64,000 nt of DNA from a virus: IMG/VR virus record IMGVR_UViG_3300033571_011534, positions 1 through 64,000 of that record; one strand, 5' to 3'. Below, one piece after another: positions 28,034 to 35,917 of the stretch. Below the pieces are notes generated by a model. The model was not told the DNA's origin and ran no database searches. It saw nothing but the letters and a program-made list of their open reading frames with translations. How positions within the stretch are numbered: position 1 is the stretch's first letter; each line of letters starts with the position of its first letter. The position numbers and the translations under genes were made by a program.

Positions 28034-28530
28034 AAATCGTTTTATCAATAACTTCTTTTTTAGCCCTGTCTGGATTAGCCATAGGGCTTGTTTCAAGCTT
28101 TTCAAAAAATGATACCCAATCGCTAAAAGTCTCAAATGCCGCCACTGTGTCATTTGAGCGGGGAAGCTACAAAATAGTAAAAGAAAAAGATACCTATAAA
28201 ACACAAATATCTGAAAAAAGACTTAGACAAATATTAAGTAAAGTAGGATTTAAAGAAGATGCATTAGATATGGCCGTAGCTATTGCATATTACGAATCAA
28301 CCTTTAGACCCATGGCATTAAATAGATCTAGCAACTGCTATGGACTATTCCAAATAAATATGACTGGCGACCTTGGAAAATCACGTAGGGAAAAATACGG
28401 ACTATCTAAAAATGAAGATCTATTTAATCCTGTAATCAATGCGTCTATTGCATATAAAATGTCAAATGGTGGAAAGAACTGGTCTGCCTGGACAACTAAG
28501 GATCTTGCAGAAGCAAAGGTTAACGGCTAA
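28030..28530 (+). CDS. Exported lytic transglycosylase/lysozyme-like protein
   Basis: 166 residues, GTG start overlapping the previous stop. N-terminal signal or anchor helix (IVLSITSFLALSGLAIGLVSSF). Lysozyme-like domain at ~70-155: AYYESTFRP with the likely catalytic Glu, SSNCYGLFQINM, and NASIAYKMSNGGKNWSAWTT, the usual SLT/lysozyme pattern of small actinobacterial cell-wall hydrolases. Acts on the glycan strand, complementing the NlpC/P60 partner. It converges on, and overlaps by 4 nt, a minus-strand gene. Confidence 0.82.
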   Translation: MKIVLSITSFLALSGLAIGLVSSFSKNDTQSLKVSNAATVSFERGSYKIVKEKDTYKTQISEKRLRQILSKVGFKEDALDMAVAIAYYESTFRPMALNRSSNCYGLFQINMTGDLGKSRREKYGLSKNEDLFNPVINASIAYKMSNGGKNWSAWTTKDLAEAKVNG

Positions 28531-28775
28531 ACTTCTTCCTTTGCCCATTTGTGTAATGGACATTCAGCGTGGGCAATAGTTGTCTTTGCCCTCATAAAGC
28601 ATCCACACTTCTTGCAAGTTTTAGTTGCCTGAATTAACTCTGGACACGCTTTACAAATATCATATCGTGCTTGTGCAATTTCTTTAGAGACATATTTAGT
28701 TGCTGGATTAATGAGATCCCATGGCCTGGTCTCTCCCAAATTCTCTTTCCATTGTTCCCAAGGAGTTTTAGTCAT
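28527..28775 (-). CDS. Small zinc-binding protein, CKKCGCFM family (copy 1)
   Basis: 82 residues. Cys pattern CKACP (residues ~42-46), CKKCGCFM (~56-63) and ECPLHKW (~73-79): a four-to-six-Cys zinc ribbon found in many phages. A paralogue with the same CKKCGCFMKLK-TL-QAKCPIDRW ending is at 35.2 kb. Role unknown. Overlaps the upstream gene by 8 nt. Confidence 0.7.
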   Translation of the reverse strand: MTKTPWEQWKENLGETRPWDLINPATKYVSKEIAQARYDICKACPELIQATKTCKKCGCFMRAKTTIAHAECPLHKWAKEEV

Positions 28776-29007
28776 CTAACTCGTACCCTGGCCCTTCTTG
28801 ATTGTGATATGGATCTGATGCTGGTCTATACAGCATTCCGTCAATGACCCTCCAGGCTGGCGAAATATCGTCAAAGCCAGTAACCTCTATAACCTGAGGC
28901 CCTGATCTAAGACCAGCGATGATTCCGTCAAACTGCGGATCATCTGGAAGCTTCATAATATGAAAAACTTCTCCATTTATAACAAATGCAAATACTTTTT
29001 CTGACAT
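28768..29007 (-). CDS. Hypothetical protein (79 aa)
   Basis: Beta-rich small protein: KVFAFVINGEVFHIMKLPDD, then PQVIEVTGFDDISPAWRVIDGML and an acidic end. The start is set at the ATG lying 6 nt after a TATAAT box (leaderless); a longer reading would begin upstream of its own promoter. Similar proteins sit in many phage tail regions, but no function is recognised. Confidence 0.6.
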   Translation of the reverse strand: MSEKVFAFVINGEVFHIMKLPDDPQFDGIIAGLRSGPQVIEVTGFDDISPAWRVIDGMLYRPASDPYHNQEGPGYELDD

Positions 29008-29021
29008 ATAGCCATTATACA

Positions 29022-29897
29022 CTAGACAGCGACTAGTCTGCCAGTTGTTGGCGTAGTACATCCTCTGGACTGTAGTCTAGAAGTACTATCGCAAGAAGAT
29101 GAAAATGTGGTAACAACCCTGTCCTGAACTCCACCAGAGCATCGGCTCCAGCTTCCTTCTACTGTCATAGAGCAGCATCTGCTATCAGATTGAGTGTATT
29201 TTGAGCAGTCCGATCTTGTACACGTTCTGGTTCCAGACTGAGTTCCTCCAGAACAACCTCCCCAACTATAAGAGCCACATCCAGAGCTGCAGCAAGATCT
29301 TGTTGTTTCCTCAAACCTAATACTGCAATCAGTTCTAGTACAAACTCTTTCTCCAATTTGAACACCACCAGAACATGGCCCCCATGTATAAGATCCACAG
29401 TTTGCGCTGCAGGTGGGAGCTGGAGGAACGTATCCGCAAGTTGTTGAGTTAGAAATGCTACTTGTTGAGCTTACAGATGAGCAAGACTGAGTTTGAACAG
29501 ACACAGACCCATCGCTATAGGAGTATGTTACCTGATTTTCCCTAAAGGTAGTTGTGGTTGTAAGAAGTGTAGTTCCACTACAAAAAGTGCTACTTGATGA
29601 TCCAACAGAGTAACATGGCCCCGAAATAACATCGACCAAAACGATTGCTGGCGGTACATAAGACGAATAAACAAAAGAAATCGGCAGCTCGTAATCAATT
29701 AACGTACCAGCGTTTACTGATTGTGAATTAATTCTGTCATTAAGAGATTGGTTCGTGGTACTAGACGAGCTTTCCGCATTAAACCTTAGTCCAGCAGACT
29801 GAATAGCCGCCCTGGCCTGCTCTCTAGTTAGTCCAGAAAGGTTCGGCATGGCAACCATTCCCTTGGATGATCCGAATCTAGATAAAGCCCCTAGCAT
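29022..29897 (-). CDS. PASTA domain plus thrombospondin-1-like repeats
   Basis: 291 residues. Residues ~16-85 form one PASTA domain (MPNLSGLTREQARAAIQSAGLRF), a fold that binds muropeptide or beta-lactam-like ligands in Gram-positive cell walls. A Ser/Thr-rich linker follows. From ~155 there are three Cys-rich repeats of the form GSYTWGPCSGGVQIGERVCTRTDC, resembling thrombospondin type 1 repeats (W-x-x-C, basic R-x-C, six Cys). Probably a virion adsorption protein with wall-binding and protein- or sugar-binding ends. AGGTGG precedes the ATG. Confidence 0.68.
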   Translation of the reverse strand: MLGALSRFGSSKGMVAMPNLSGLTREQARAAIQSAGLRFNAESSSSTTNQSLNDRINSQSVNAGTLIDYELPISFVYSSYVPPAIVLVDVISGPCYSVGSSSSTFCSGTTLLTTTTTFRENQVTYSYSDGSVSVQTQSCSSVSSTSSISNSTTCGYVPPAPTCSANCGSYTWGPCSGGVQIGERVCTRTDCSIRFEETTRSCCSSGCGSYSWGGCSGGTQSGTRTCTRSDCSKYTQSDSRCCSMTVEGSWSRCSGGVQDRVVTTFSSSCDSTSRLQSRGCTTPTTGRLVAV

Positions 29898-29905
29898 TTG
29901 TCCAC

Positions 29906-30541
29906 CTAGGCCGTTAGGTCTCCAACTAGATACCAGATATTTTCTGCTTTTTTAAGCAAAACAGCCTGGGCATATCTTGAAGATATCTTCCTATTACCAA
30001 ACTTACTCAAAAGTGTAATGCTTTGTGCGTTTGATGGTGCAAAGGTTGTTTGTCCAACTCCAGACTGAATAAATACGAACTGCGAACCTACTGGGATTGG
30101 GTCTTGCGAATTTGTTGGTATGGTAACTGTGTTATTTGTGGAAATGTTTATGTCGATAGTTCTTCCAGCATCTGCTGATGAAAGCGTAAAGTTTGAAGTT
30201 CTTTCTAATAGGCCTGCGTTGTCTCCATATACTCGCCAAGCTCCGTTTGAGTAATACTGAAGCTGGTTTAGTGATCCACCAGACGAATTGTTTCTTACAA
30301 ACGCAATAGCCCCATTTTGTGGAGTTGGGATTGAAGAGTCTCTTTGAGCTGGGTTTTCGAAATTATTAATACCAAGCCTGGAAATAAAAGTTGATAAAAC
30401 AGATATTGAATTTGAAAAATTATGGGTTCCGCTCCACTCAAAGTTTTGGGTTGTGTCAACTGATCCTGCAATTGGGAACCATGTGTCGGAGGCTTCATTA
30501 TAAATATAACCAAGCTTTCCTGTAGAACTAATGTTAGACAT
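29906..30541 (-). CDS. Fibre tip protein
   Basis: 211 residues. N-terminal half has the short WFPIAGSV and FSNSISVLST beta strands of fibres; the last ~75 residues (TIPTNSQDPIPVGSQ ... ENIWYLVGDLTA) match the C-terminal domain of the 798-residue fibre. The start overlaps the upstream stop (TAATG). Likely the receptor-facing tip of a second fibre. Confidence 0.65.
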   Translation of the reverse strand: MSNISSTGKLGYIYNEASDTWFPIAGSVDTTQNFEWSGTHNFSNSISVLSTFISRLGINNFENPAQRDSSIPTPQNGAIAFVRNNSSGGSLNQLQYYSNGAWRVYGDNAGLLERTSNFTLSSADAGRTIDINISTNNTVTIPTNSQDPIPVGSQFVFIQSGVGQTTFAPSNAQSITLLSKFGNRKISSRYAQAVLLKKAENIWYLVGDLTA

Positions 30542-31419
30542 TACCCAATCTCCTTCACTACCGCCTGAATGGTGTAACTAGCAGACTGCCCATCAAAGGT
30601 TATTGTCTCTGATGACAAGTTTTCAAGAACATAGGTCAACAGAGATCCCTCTGGTGCGGTTACGCTATCGACATAGTGTATCTGTGGCACAGAAATTCCA
30701 TCAAAATAAAATGAGCCTAGTAGAGTGGGGGATTGCTCTGAGTTAATAAATCTTCTCAAGCCAATGTTACCTTGAGCTGACTGAAGAGCCTTTCCAAAAA
30801 CAAAAGAAACCTCTACTTTTGAATTATCTTTTGTTGTAGTAATTGCTGGCGCTAGAGGGACAAGTGCTCCTGAATTTTGATATCCAAAAACTGGAGCAAT
30901 ACCTAGACCAGCAGCCGTTACGGAATCAAGTCCGACAATACTAATTGATTGGCCAGTAAGGTTCACTACGCTAATTGCTCCTGCAGATGAAGAAGATCCA
31001 GAGGCGACTGTTTTCCACGTCTCGTCTGCTGCATCATAAACTTTGATTTCTTTTGTTGAGCTATTTACCCACAAAAGACCGTTTTCTTCAGCCGATGGCT
31101 GAGATTCTTGATAATATGCTACAAAAAAGTTTTCGTATATTGGGGCATTTGAGTTTGCGTCTACCCAAATAGCACCGTCCACTTTGCTTGATGGCTCATT
31201 TGGTGAGTAGGCAGATCCAATTCCGAGCTGCTCCAAAGTCTGCAGCCTTAGGTTTGCTGATTGGAGGTGGCCAGCAACGGAATTAGGGATTACCTGGCTA
31301 ACATTAGATGGAACTGTTTTAGTTCCATAATGGAAAATCTTCAAGGCATCCTGAATGTTTGCGTTTTCAGAAAGGCTTGGTACTTGTGTCGAGAATATTG
31401 GTCCGATTGATTCTGGCAT
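30541..31419 (-). CDS. Structural fibre protein with gp-repeat motifs
   Basis: 292 residues; N-terminal helical part (ENANIQDALKIFHYGTKTVPSNVSQV) then repeated GAIWVDANS and GLLWVNSSTKEIKVYDAADETWKTVA units typical of fibre proteins that carry small W-containing hairpins. The C-terminal ~120 residues are beta-rich. No enzymatic motif. Confidence 0.6.
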   Translation of the reverse strand: MPESIGPIFSTQVPSLSENANIQDALKIFHYGTKTVPSNVSQVIPNSVAGHLQSANLRLQTLEQLGIGSAYSPNEPSSKVDGAIWVDANSNAPIYENFFVAYYQESQPSAEENGLLWVNSSTKEIKVYDAADETWKTVASGSSSSAGAISVVNLTGQSISIVGLDSVTAAGLGIAPVFGYQNSGALVPLAPAITTTKDNSKVEVSFVFGKALQSAQGNIGLRRFINSEQSPTLLGSFYFDGISVPQIHYVDSVTAPEGSLLTYVLENLSSETITFDGQSASYTIQAVVKEIG

Positions 31420-31461
31420 AGTTTTTTATCACCAGGATTATTGTATCATAATACTATTAAA

Positions 31462-32220
31462 TTATGACTCTTCATCTGGCTGCTCAGAGGTATTTCCAAT
31501 ATTTGCAGTCACAACAATGTTTAGGCTTCTAATGCCAGTAAGTGGTGCCCATGACACAACTGGAAGCTGGGTCTGTGGGTTAATGGTCGTAGTTGCCTCT
31601 ACCGCACTAATAAGAACTGGCAAGAAAATTGTTCCCTGAACCTCATTGGCCAAAATTGGGCCTAGAGATATTGAACTTGAAATTGGGTTATTTACAATTC
31701 CAGTTCCCTGTGGATTATTTATTGGGTCAAAAAGCTCTGGATCGTTTTTTGACAAAATGCTGTACTGGACGTTAAAGTTTTCAGAGTTTACGAGTCCGAG
31801 TTCATCGAGGGAAAAGAAGTCATTTAGAGGAAAAATAAGTCCTGGAAGCTTTTGATTACCAACTGTACGAACCGCCTGACCATTAAGAAATTCTACGTCA
31901 ATATTTGCAATTGCGGTATTTGGAATAAGCCTTAAAATTCTTTCCCATACAGCAACTCCATTAACATTCTGATACTGATATAGGAACAAGTACTCATTGT
32001 CTGATGGCTTCAAATTAATGTAAAAATCAAAAATTTGTGGAGTAGAGTTTGTTGGCTGAGATGGAGAAGCAATAATCACATTCGGATCTGTTGGCTTTCC
32101 GTCTCCCCTAAAGATATACGTTCCTCTTGATCCTGGTGGGCCATAGTCAAGAGAGATGTCTAATAATGATGGGCCACCTAGAACTGACAGCTGATTATTA
32201 GAAAATACAACTTCTGTCAT
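31462..32220 (-). CDS. Baseplate/tail structural protein, unknown
   Basis: 252 residues, beta-rich, with GPPGSRGTYIFRGDGKP at ~27-43 and a central hydrophobic NDFFSLDELGLVNSENFNVQYSILS. No family recognised. It is packed 2 nt after the upstream baseplate-like gene and precedes fibre genes, so a virion role is likely. Confidence 0.5.
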   Translation of the reverse strand: MTEVVFSNNQLSVLGGPSLLDISLDYGPPGSRGTYIFRGDGKPTDPNVIIASPSQPTNSTPQIFDFYINLKPSDNEYLFLYQYQNVNGVAVWERILRLIPNTAIANIDVEFLNGQAVRTVGNQKLPGLIFPLNDFFSLDELGLVNSENFNVQYSILSKNDPELFDPINNPQGTGIVNNPISSSISLGPILANEVQGTIFLPVLISAVEATTTINPQTQLPVVSWAPLTGIRSLNIVVTANIGNTSEQPDEES

Positions 32221-32222
32221 AG

Positions 32223-32594
32223 TTATGCCCCAGTTACTTGCTCTTCAACGGAAATAGTCCCAGTTAGCAACGTGTAAACCTTGTTGTATGGAGTATCTGT
32301 CTTATTTATCTCAACGTCATAGAAGTAATCTTTTGATGCGTCTAGAGCGTTACCGTCATTTGGTCTAATAGCGCAGGTAATGTGAGTTCTGTCCAAAGAA
32401 ATCTCTGCATAGGCCTCAACCTTGCTTGTACGTCCTGGAAGCCCTCTTTCTGCCGAAATAGTAAACTTCACACCGTTGAGTCTGTCGTATCCATCCAAGC
32501 TAAACGATTGACCGTTATTCTGCTTTGGGTAGATTTTAAACTCATACGTGTCGCCACGGTAATAGTTAATATTAAGATTAGCTGGAAATGCCAT
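32223..32594 (-). CDS. BppU-N-terminal-like baseplate protein (paralogue 2)
   Basis: 123 residues sharing the NYYRGDTYEFKI strand, a central DRTHITCAIRP strand and a closing LTGTISVEEQV strand with the two other small baseplate-like proteins. A TATAAT box lies 6 nt before the ATG; AAGG in that gap is too close to act as a normal ribosome site, so the start looks leaderless. Confidence 0.55.
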   Translation of the reverse strand: MAFPANLNINYYRGDTYEFKIYPKQNNGQSFSLDGYDRLNGVKFTISAERGLPGRTSKVEAYAEISLDRTHITCAIRPNDGNALDASKDYFYDVEINKTDTPYNKVYTLLTGTISVEEQVTGA

Positions 32595-32611
32595 AGCCTT
32601 ATTATAGCATG

Positions 32612-33319
32612 CTACATGACAAAAACTGTAAAACTTTTAACTTTTAGTAGACAATCGTAGTCTGAACGAATCTGGACAAATATTCCGTTTTGCCTTTGAA
32701 TTGCCTTTTCGACTATCATCGTATGCTCAATAGAGATTCCATAAGTATGTGGGTACTTTAAGCTTGCAGCAAAGGTAGATTGTTCGATTTCAGTCATAGT
32801 GCTTTTGCACCAAATCTCTGTATTTGGCATTAAGCTTTCTACCTCAAAATCGTAAACGACCTTTACCAAAGCGCCAATATTTAGCCCTTTTAGGTTTATT
32901 AGCTTAGAGTTAGAGTTATACAGTGTTCCAGCGTTTTCTGGTAAGTATTCCTCAATTTTGCTACTAACATCAACTGATACCTTTACCCAGCCATCTTTTC
33001 CCTGATCAGCTCCTAGTCTATAGGTTTTACTGCCAGAGTCATAGTATTTGGCAAATCCTGGATTTTGATTGTTTTTTAGAATAAACGGGCTTCCGTCTTT
33101 TCCATTTGCTCCTGGCTTTCCAGGTTGTCCTGCATCACCCTTTGGACCAGTGTCTCCTTTTGGTCCAGGATCTCCCTTAGGACCTTGGTCGCCTTTTGGA
33201 CCAGCTGGGCCAGGAACAGAAATAAATCCTTCCTGTCTTTGTATTGGGGTATTCTGGACTAATTCAGCATATCTATTCTTAGACTCTACTGGAAAGGACA
33301 TATTCTTAGATAAGGCCAA
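32612..33319 (-). CDS. Collagen-like fibre (second copy)
   Basis: 235 residues. Residues ~37-80 are an uninterrupted Gly-X-Y run rich in GPK and GDP triplets; the C-terminal ~140 residues form a beta-rich head (KVVYDFEVESLMPNTEIW). A compact trimeric fibre is expected. TTG start after GGGAGAG. Some X-Pro-Gly positions are possible substrates of the phage oxygenases. Confidence 0.78.
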   Translation of the reverse strand: MALSKNMSFPVESKNRYAELVQNTPIQRQEGFISVPGPAGPKGDQGPKGDPGPKGDTGPKGDAGQPGKPGANGKDGSPFILKNNQNPGFAKYYDSGSKTYRLGADQGKDGWVKVSVDVSSKIEEYLPENAGTLYNSNSKLINLKGLNIGALVKVVYDFEVESLMPNTEIWCKSTMTEIEQSTFAASLKYPHTYGISIEHTMIVEKAIQRQNGIFVQIRSDYDCLLKVKSFTVFVM

Positions 33320-33330
33320 CTATGCTCTCC

Positions 33331-33417
33331 CTATTTTTTTACTGGAAACGACTTTCCGTTAATCTTTACTACTGATGGTAAATTCTTAGGTGTATTGCTA
33401 ACTCTGATAACTGGCAT
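33331..33417 (-). CDS. 28-residue basic peptide
   Basis: A very small gene, start overlapping the previous stop (TAATG). Product MPVIRVSNTPKNLPSVVK followed by a short basic end (INGKSFPVKK). Its last codons carry the GGGAGAG of the next gene, so it may act as a translational coupler. Reality rests on gene spacing only. Confidence 0.45.
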   Translation of the reverse strand: MPVIRVSNTPKNLPSVVKINGKSFPVKK

Positions 33418-33800
33418 TATAGTGATCCTGTAGTTACATCACTTAAAACCTTGATGGTTCCAATAACTGGTGTCCAAATAGATCCATCTTCTAGTGTTAC
33501 CTGTAGGTCAAATGGCAATTCTGCTACCGTTTTTGCAAATCCTATTCCCCAGGACTCTGTTATTTCAGGAGAGGCAATAATGTCGACATATCCAGAAAAG
33601 ACCTGAACCTCTAGTTCATCCAAGAAGTCTCCTCTTAGGTCATAGGAGGTAGCGGCAAAGGTCCAGGAAGAGGTGTTAAACTTAGTAACTTCGTCATCTT
33701 CAAGGAATTCAATCCTGATAGAAGAACTATCTCCTCTTACAACTTGCCAGGTAACATTGGCTGGATCGGCACCAAAAACTTCGGGGACACATAGACTCAT
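33417..33800 (-). CDS. BppU-N-terminal-like baseplate protein (paralogue 3)
   Basis: 127 residues: VTWQVVRGDSSSIRIEF, SWTFAATSYDLRG, and closing VIGTIKVLSDV match the other two paralogues. GGAGG is 15 nt from the ATG, further than usual, while a TATAAT lies 9 nt upstream; both initiation modes are possible. Confidence 0.55.
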   Translation of the reverse strand: MSLCVPEVFGADPANVTWQVVRGDSSSIRIEFLEDDEVTKFNTSSWTFAATSYDLRGDFLDELEVQVFSGYVDIIASPEITESWGIGFAKTVAELPFDLQVTLEDGSIWTPVIGTIKVLSDVTTGSL

Positions 33801-33825
33801 AATACTATTATTATACCTCCATATA

Positions 33826-33887
33826 AAAGAACTAGCATCCAGGATGGTGGGTATGAGAACAGCCTGAATGCTAGTTGTTTAAATTAT
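33826..33887 (-). promoter_or_regulatory. Promoter with 5'-terminal hairpin leader
   Basis: On the minus strand TATAAT, 6 nt, then a 14-bp stem (AACTAGCATTCAGG with CCTGGATGCTAGTT, one G-T) around 19 nt, followed by CTTTTAT. The stem starts at the predicted transcription start. It may attenuate or stabilise the mRNA of the downstream baseplate genes. Confidence 0.6.
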
Positions 33888-33929
33888 AACATATAGATAA
33901 CATTGGCATAAAAAACACTATATATAGTA

Positions 33930-33945
33930 GTTACCAAATTGTTAT
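33930..33945 (+). repeat. 16-bp repeat GTTACCAAATTGTTAT (copy 1)
   Basis: Exact copy also at 41,772-41,787. Part of a wider GTTAY-(5-6 nt)-GTTAT iteron-like family in intergenic spacers. Confidence 0.6.
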
Positions 33946-33993
33946 GAAATCTTTATAAAAACGTAATAAAAAATATCGTTTGTTTCTGCTATA

Positions 33994-34070
33994 ATCCTAT
34001 ATATATAATATATATAAATATATATAATATATTAATATTAAGTATATATTAATAATTAATATATAATAAT
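33994..34070. repeat. AT-only low-complexity tract
   Basis: About 75 bp made almost only of A and T, largely TATATA/AATATAT runs, between two minus-strand genes at the main strand switch. It would melt easily; possible unwinding element or strong promoter region. No gene. Confidence 0.7.
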
Positions 34071-34077
34071 CGGTTTT

Positions 34078-34413
34078 TTACTTTTTGTCAAAATGATTTA
34101 GAAGTGCCTCGAAAAGTTTATCAATTTTTTCTTCTAATCTAAAACTATCTTTTTTAAGATCTTTTACATCTTGGTCAATTTTATTGATTTTATTATAGAT
34201 TTCTTTGTGGTCTGATTCCATTTTATTTACCTGGTCCTTTAAGCTTGAACCTCCATTAGGCTTTAATTCCTTGGCCACATTAGTAATCTCGTCTTTAATG
34301 AAAACGGTAAATTTTTTGTGGATTTTGTAGACAATTGTTGACGCCAGCGTAATCAGGGTAAGAATTCCAACAGTTAGGGGCACGTAAGTTTGTAGCCATT
34401 CAACAAGAGTCAT
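34078..34413 (-). CDS. Membrane protein with coiled coil, holin candidate
   Basis: 111 residues: an N-terminal transmembrane helix (YVPLTVGILTLITLASTIVY), a basic turn, then a long charged coiled coil (~40-105). This layout matches small actinophage membrane proteins often called holin-like. TATAAT 7 nt before the ATG (leaderless). No second helix, so holin function is uncertain. Confidence 0.55.
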   Translation of the reverse strand: MTLVEWLQTYVPLTVGILTLITLASTIVYKIHKKFTVFIKDEITNVAKELKPNGGSSLKDQVNKMESDHKEIYNKINKIDQDVKDLKKDSFRLEEKIDKLFEALLNHFDKK

Positions 34414-34454
34414 ATCTATAATTATATTGTTTTTTTAAACATTTTTGCGCATGG

Positions 34455-34460
34455 TATAAT
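34455..34460 (+). promoter_or_regulatory. -10 box of the plus-strand oxygenase gene
   Basis: TATAAT followed by TAGGAGA and an ATG; divergent from the holin-like gene. Confidence 0.6.
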
Positions 34461-34480
34461 TTATTTCTAGGAGAAAAACT

Positions 34481-35119
34481 ATGTCGGTTCAGGTTATTGA
34501 TAGCTACATTTCGGATTACGATGCAAGGATGATCATCGATGGATTTTCTCCGCACCTGGTAGCCAGCGGCCGAATTGGTATGGCTGAGGCTCAGTACGCA
34601 GATCCAGTTAAGGCGATTAACAACATTTACGAAGGTAAGCCGATTATTGACAATGAGGAGTCACTTGAGGCTGCAGCACTTTTTACAGAAACTGTTAACA
34701 AGATCGCAAAAGAGATCAGCGAATTTTACAACGTAGAGGCAGTGCCTGCAAGCTCGATTTTTGCAGAGGTTTCTCAAGGCGGTAAAAATGGACTTCACTG
34801 CGATAGTGTCATGATAGACGGCACTCCGTGGCCAGATAATGACGATACACTGGATGGTCTTGAGTTTTCGGCATTATTGTATTTAAATACTTCGGGGGTA
34901 GATTACGAAGGCGGTCAAATCGTATTTCCAAATCAAAAGATCACGATAACGCCAGAAGTCGGTAAATTGATTTTCTTTCGGGGCGATATTGATCACCCAC
35001 ATGAAGTTTCCGAAGTAACCGCAGGCACAAGATATGCATTAGTTTTGTTTTATGGCTCCGCTGATAAAGTAAAGCAATATCAGAGATTTAAGTCAAAGCT
35101 CAATTTCGGCGGTATATAG
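34481..35119 (+). CDS. Fe(II)/2-oxoglutarate dioxygenase (stand-alone)
   Basis: 212 residues: H106-x-D108, H174 and R184, core YLNTSGVDYEGGQIVFPNQ. It differs from the cluster enzymes by a ~12-residue insertion after the HxD motif, and stands alone, divergent from the structural genes. Codon choice looks slightly more GC-rich than its neighbours (impression only). Substrate unknown. Confidence 0.85.
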   Translation: MSVQVIDSYISDYDARMIIDGFSPHLVASGRIGMAEAQYADPVKAINNIYEGKPIIDNEESLEAAALFTETVNKIAKEISEFYNVEAVPASSIFAEVSQGGKNGLHCDSVMIDGTPWPDNDDTLDGLEFSALLYLNTSGVDYEGGQIVFPNQKITITPEVGKLIFFRGDIDHPHEVSEVTAGTRYALVLFYGSADKVKQYQRFKSKLNFGGI

Positions 35120-35126
35120 AGATACC

Positions 35127-35165
35127 ATAACCACCATACAGTAAAACCCTGTAATATGGTTATTT
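35127..35165 (+). terminator. Probable terminator after oxygenase gene
   Basis: Imperfect hairpin (AACCA/TGGTT and TACAG/CTGTA stems) followed by TTATTT. The U-run is weak; a promoter (TTGCAC-N17-TATAAT) follows at once. Confidence 0.45.
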
Positions 35166-35212
35166 GCACTAAAAAGCCTGACATGCTATAATATTAAGAC
35201 AAGGTGGGTTAT

Positions 35213-35413
35213 ATGTCTAAAGATGTACGATTTATAGACCTTTTCGATCCTAATCAGCCTAGGAGCGATAGAGAGCTAATCGAGTACAGGCTTAGTATCT
35301 GTAATCAATGTCCCTGGTTTAATAAAAACCTAGCCAAATGTAAAAAGTGCGGGTGTTTTATGAAGCTAAAAAGTACACTACAACAAGCTAAATGTCCAAT
35401 AGATAGGTGGTAA
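35213..35413 (+). CDS. Small zinc-binding protein, CKKCGCFM family (copy 2)
   Basis: 66 residues; CNQCP, CKKCGCFMKLK and KCPIDRW match the protein at 28.5 kb. Chosen ATG has AGGTGG 5 nt before it; a GTG three codons earlier lies inside that site. Followed immediately by a gene in the same operon. Confidence 0.7.
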   Translation: MSKDVRFIDLFDPNQPRSDRELIEYRLSICNQCPWFNKNLAKCKKCGCFMKLKSTLQQAKCPIDRW

Positions 35414-35415
35414 AA

Positions 35416-35601
35416 GTGACTAGAGAAGAAATTGTACAGAAGATGGTTGAAATTGCAGAAGCATTTAACCTACAGGCTATGGAAGCAGCTAATCTTCCAA
35501 CAGACCAAGCAGAACAGATGGCTGCACAGGTTAGGCCACAGTTGTATACAATCCAAGGCGAGATTTATGATACCCTCGTCGAAGATGGAGTTATTCAGTA
35601 A
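35416..35601 (+). CDS. Hypothetical helical protein
   Basis: 61 residues, predicted almost all helix (EEIVQKMVEIAEAFNLQAMEAA). GTG start two bases after the previous stop, using the AGGTGG at the end of the previous gene. Unknown function. Confidence 0.55.
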   Translation: MTREEIVQKMVEIAEAFNLQAMEAANLPTDQAEQMAAQVRPQLYTIQGEIYDTLVEDGVIQ

Positions 35602-35697
35602 TTCTTATTAAGATGGATTCTGTGGAGTCTTGCAAGGACACTTGTCATTACAGCCACATGCCATCTTGTGCTTAATAATCAACATAGGAGTATTATA

Positions 35698-35895
35698 ATG
35701 CAAAAATTTTATTTTAGACCAAACCTTGATATAGTCAAGGAAAGATACCTTCACAATGCTGGATTTGAGTATAAGGTTCCAGCTGATGTCTTTAATGCTT
35801 TGTTAGTTGTAGAAGCAGAAGATCTGGATACCGCCAAAGAAATCAGGATAGGTATTACCGATATCGATATGTGGGAGCAAGTAGATAGCGAATAG
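35698..35895 (+). CDS. Hypothetical small protein (65 aa)
   Basis: FYFRPNLDIVKERYLHNAGFEYKVPAD ... VVEAEDLDTAKEIRIGI: a ferredoxin-like alpha/beta pattern also seen in other small proteins of this region whose second half reads like VEAEDxxxAxE. TAGGAG 7 nt before the chosen ATG. Unknown function. Confidence 0.55.
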   Translation: MQKFYFRPNLDIVKERYLHNAGFEYKVPADVFNALLVVEAEDLDTAKEIRIGITDIDMWEQVDSE

Positions 35896-35898
35896 TCC

Positions 35899-35917
35899 GT
35901 TATCATTTTGTTATAAT
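35899..35917 (-). repeat. AT-rich 19-bp element (inverted copy)
   Basis: Reverse complement of the ATTATAACAAAATGATAAC copy at 36,885-36,903. The two copies bracket the minus-strand three-gene operon and candidate origin. Confidence 0.6.

Noticed and set aside
35613-35675. A 20-residue Cys-containing micropeptide between two early genes.
   Set aside because: No convincing ribosome site or promoter; also overlapped by a possible AAGATGG/CCATCTT stem. Too little support to list.
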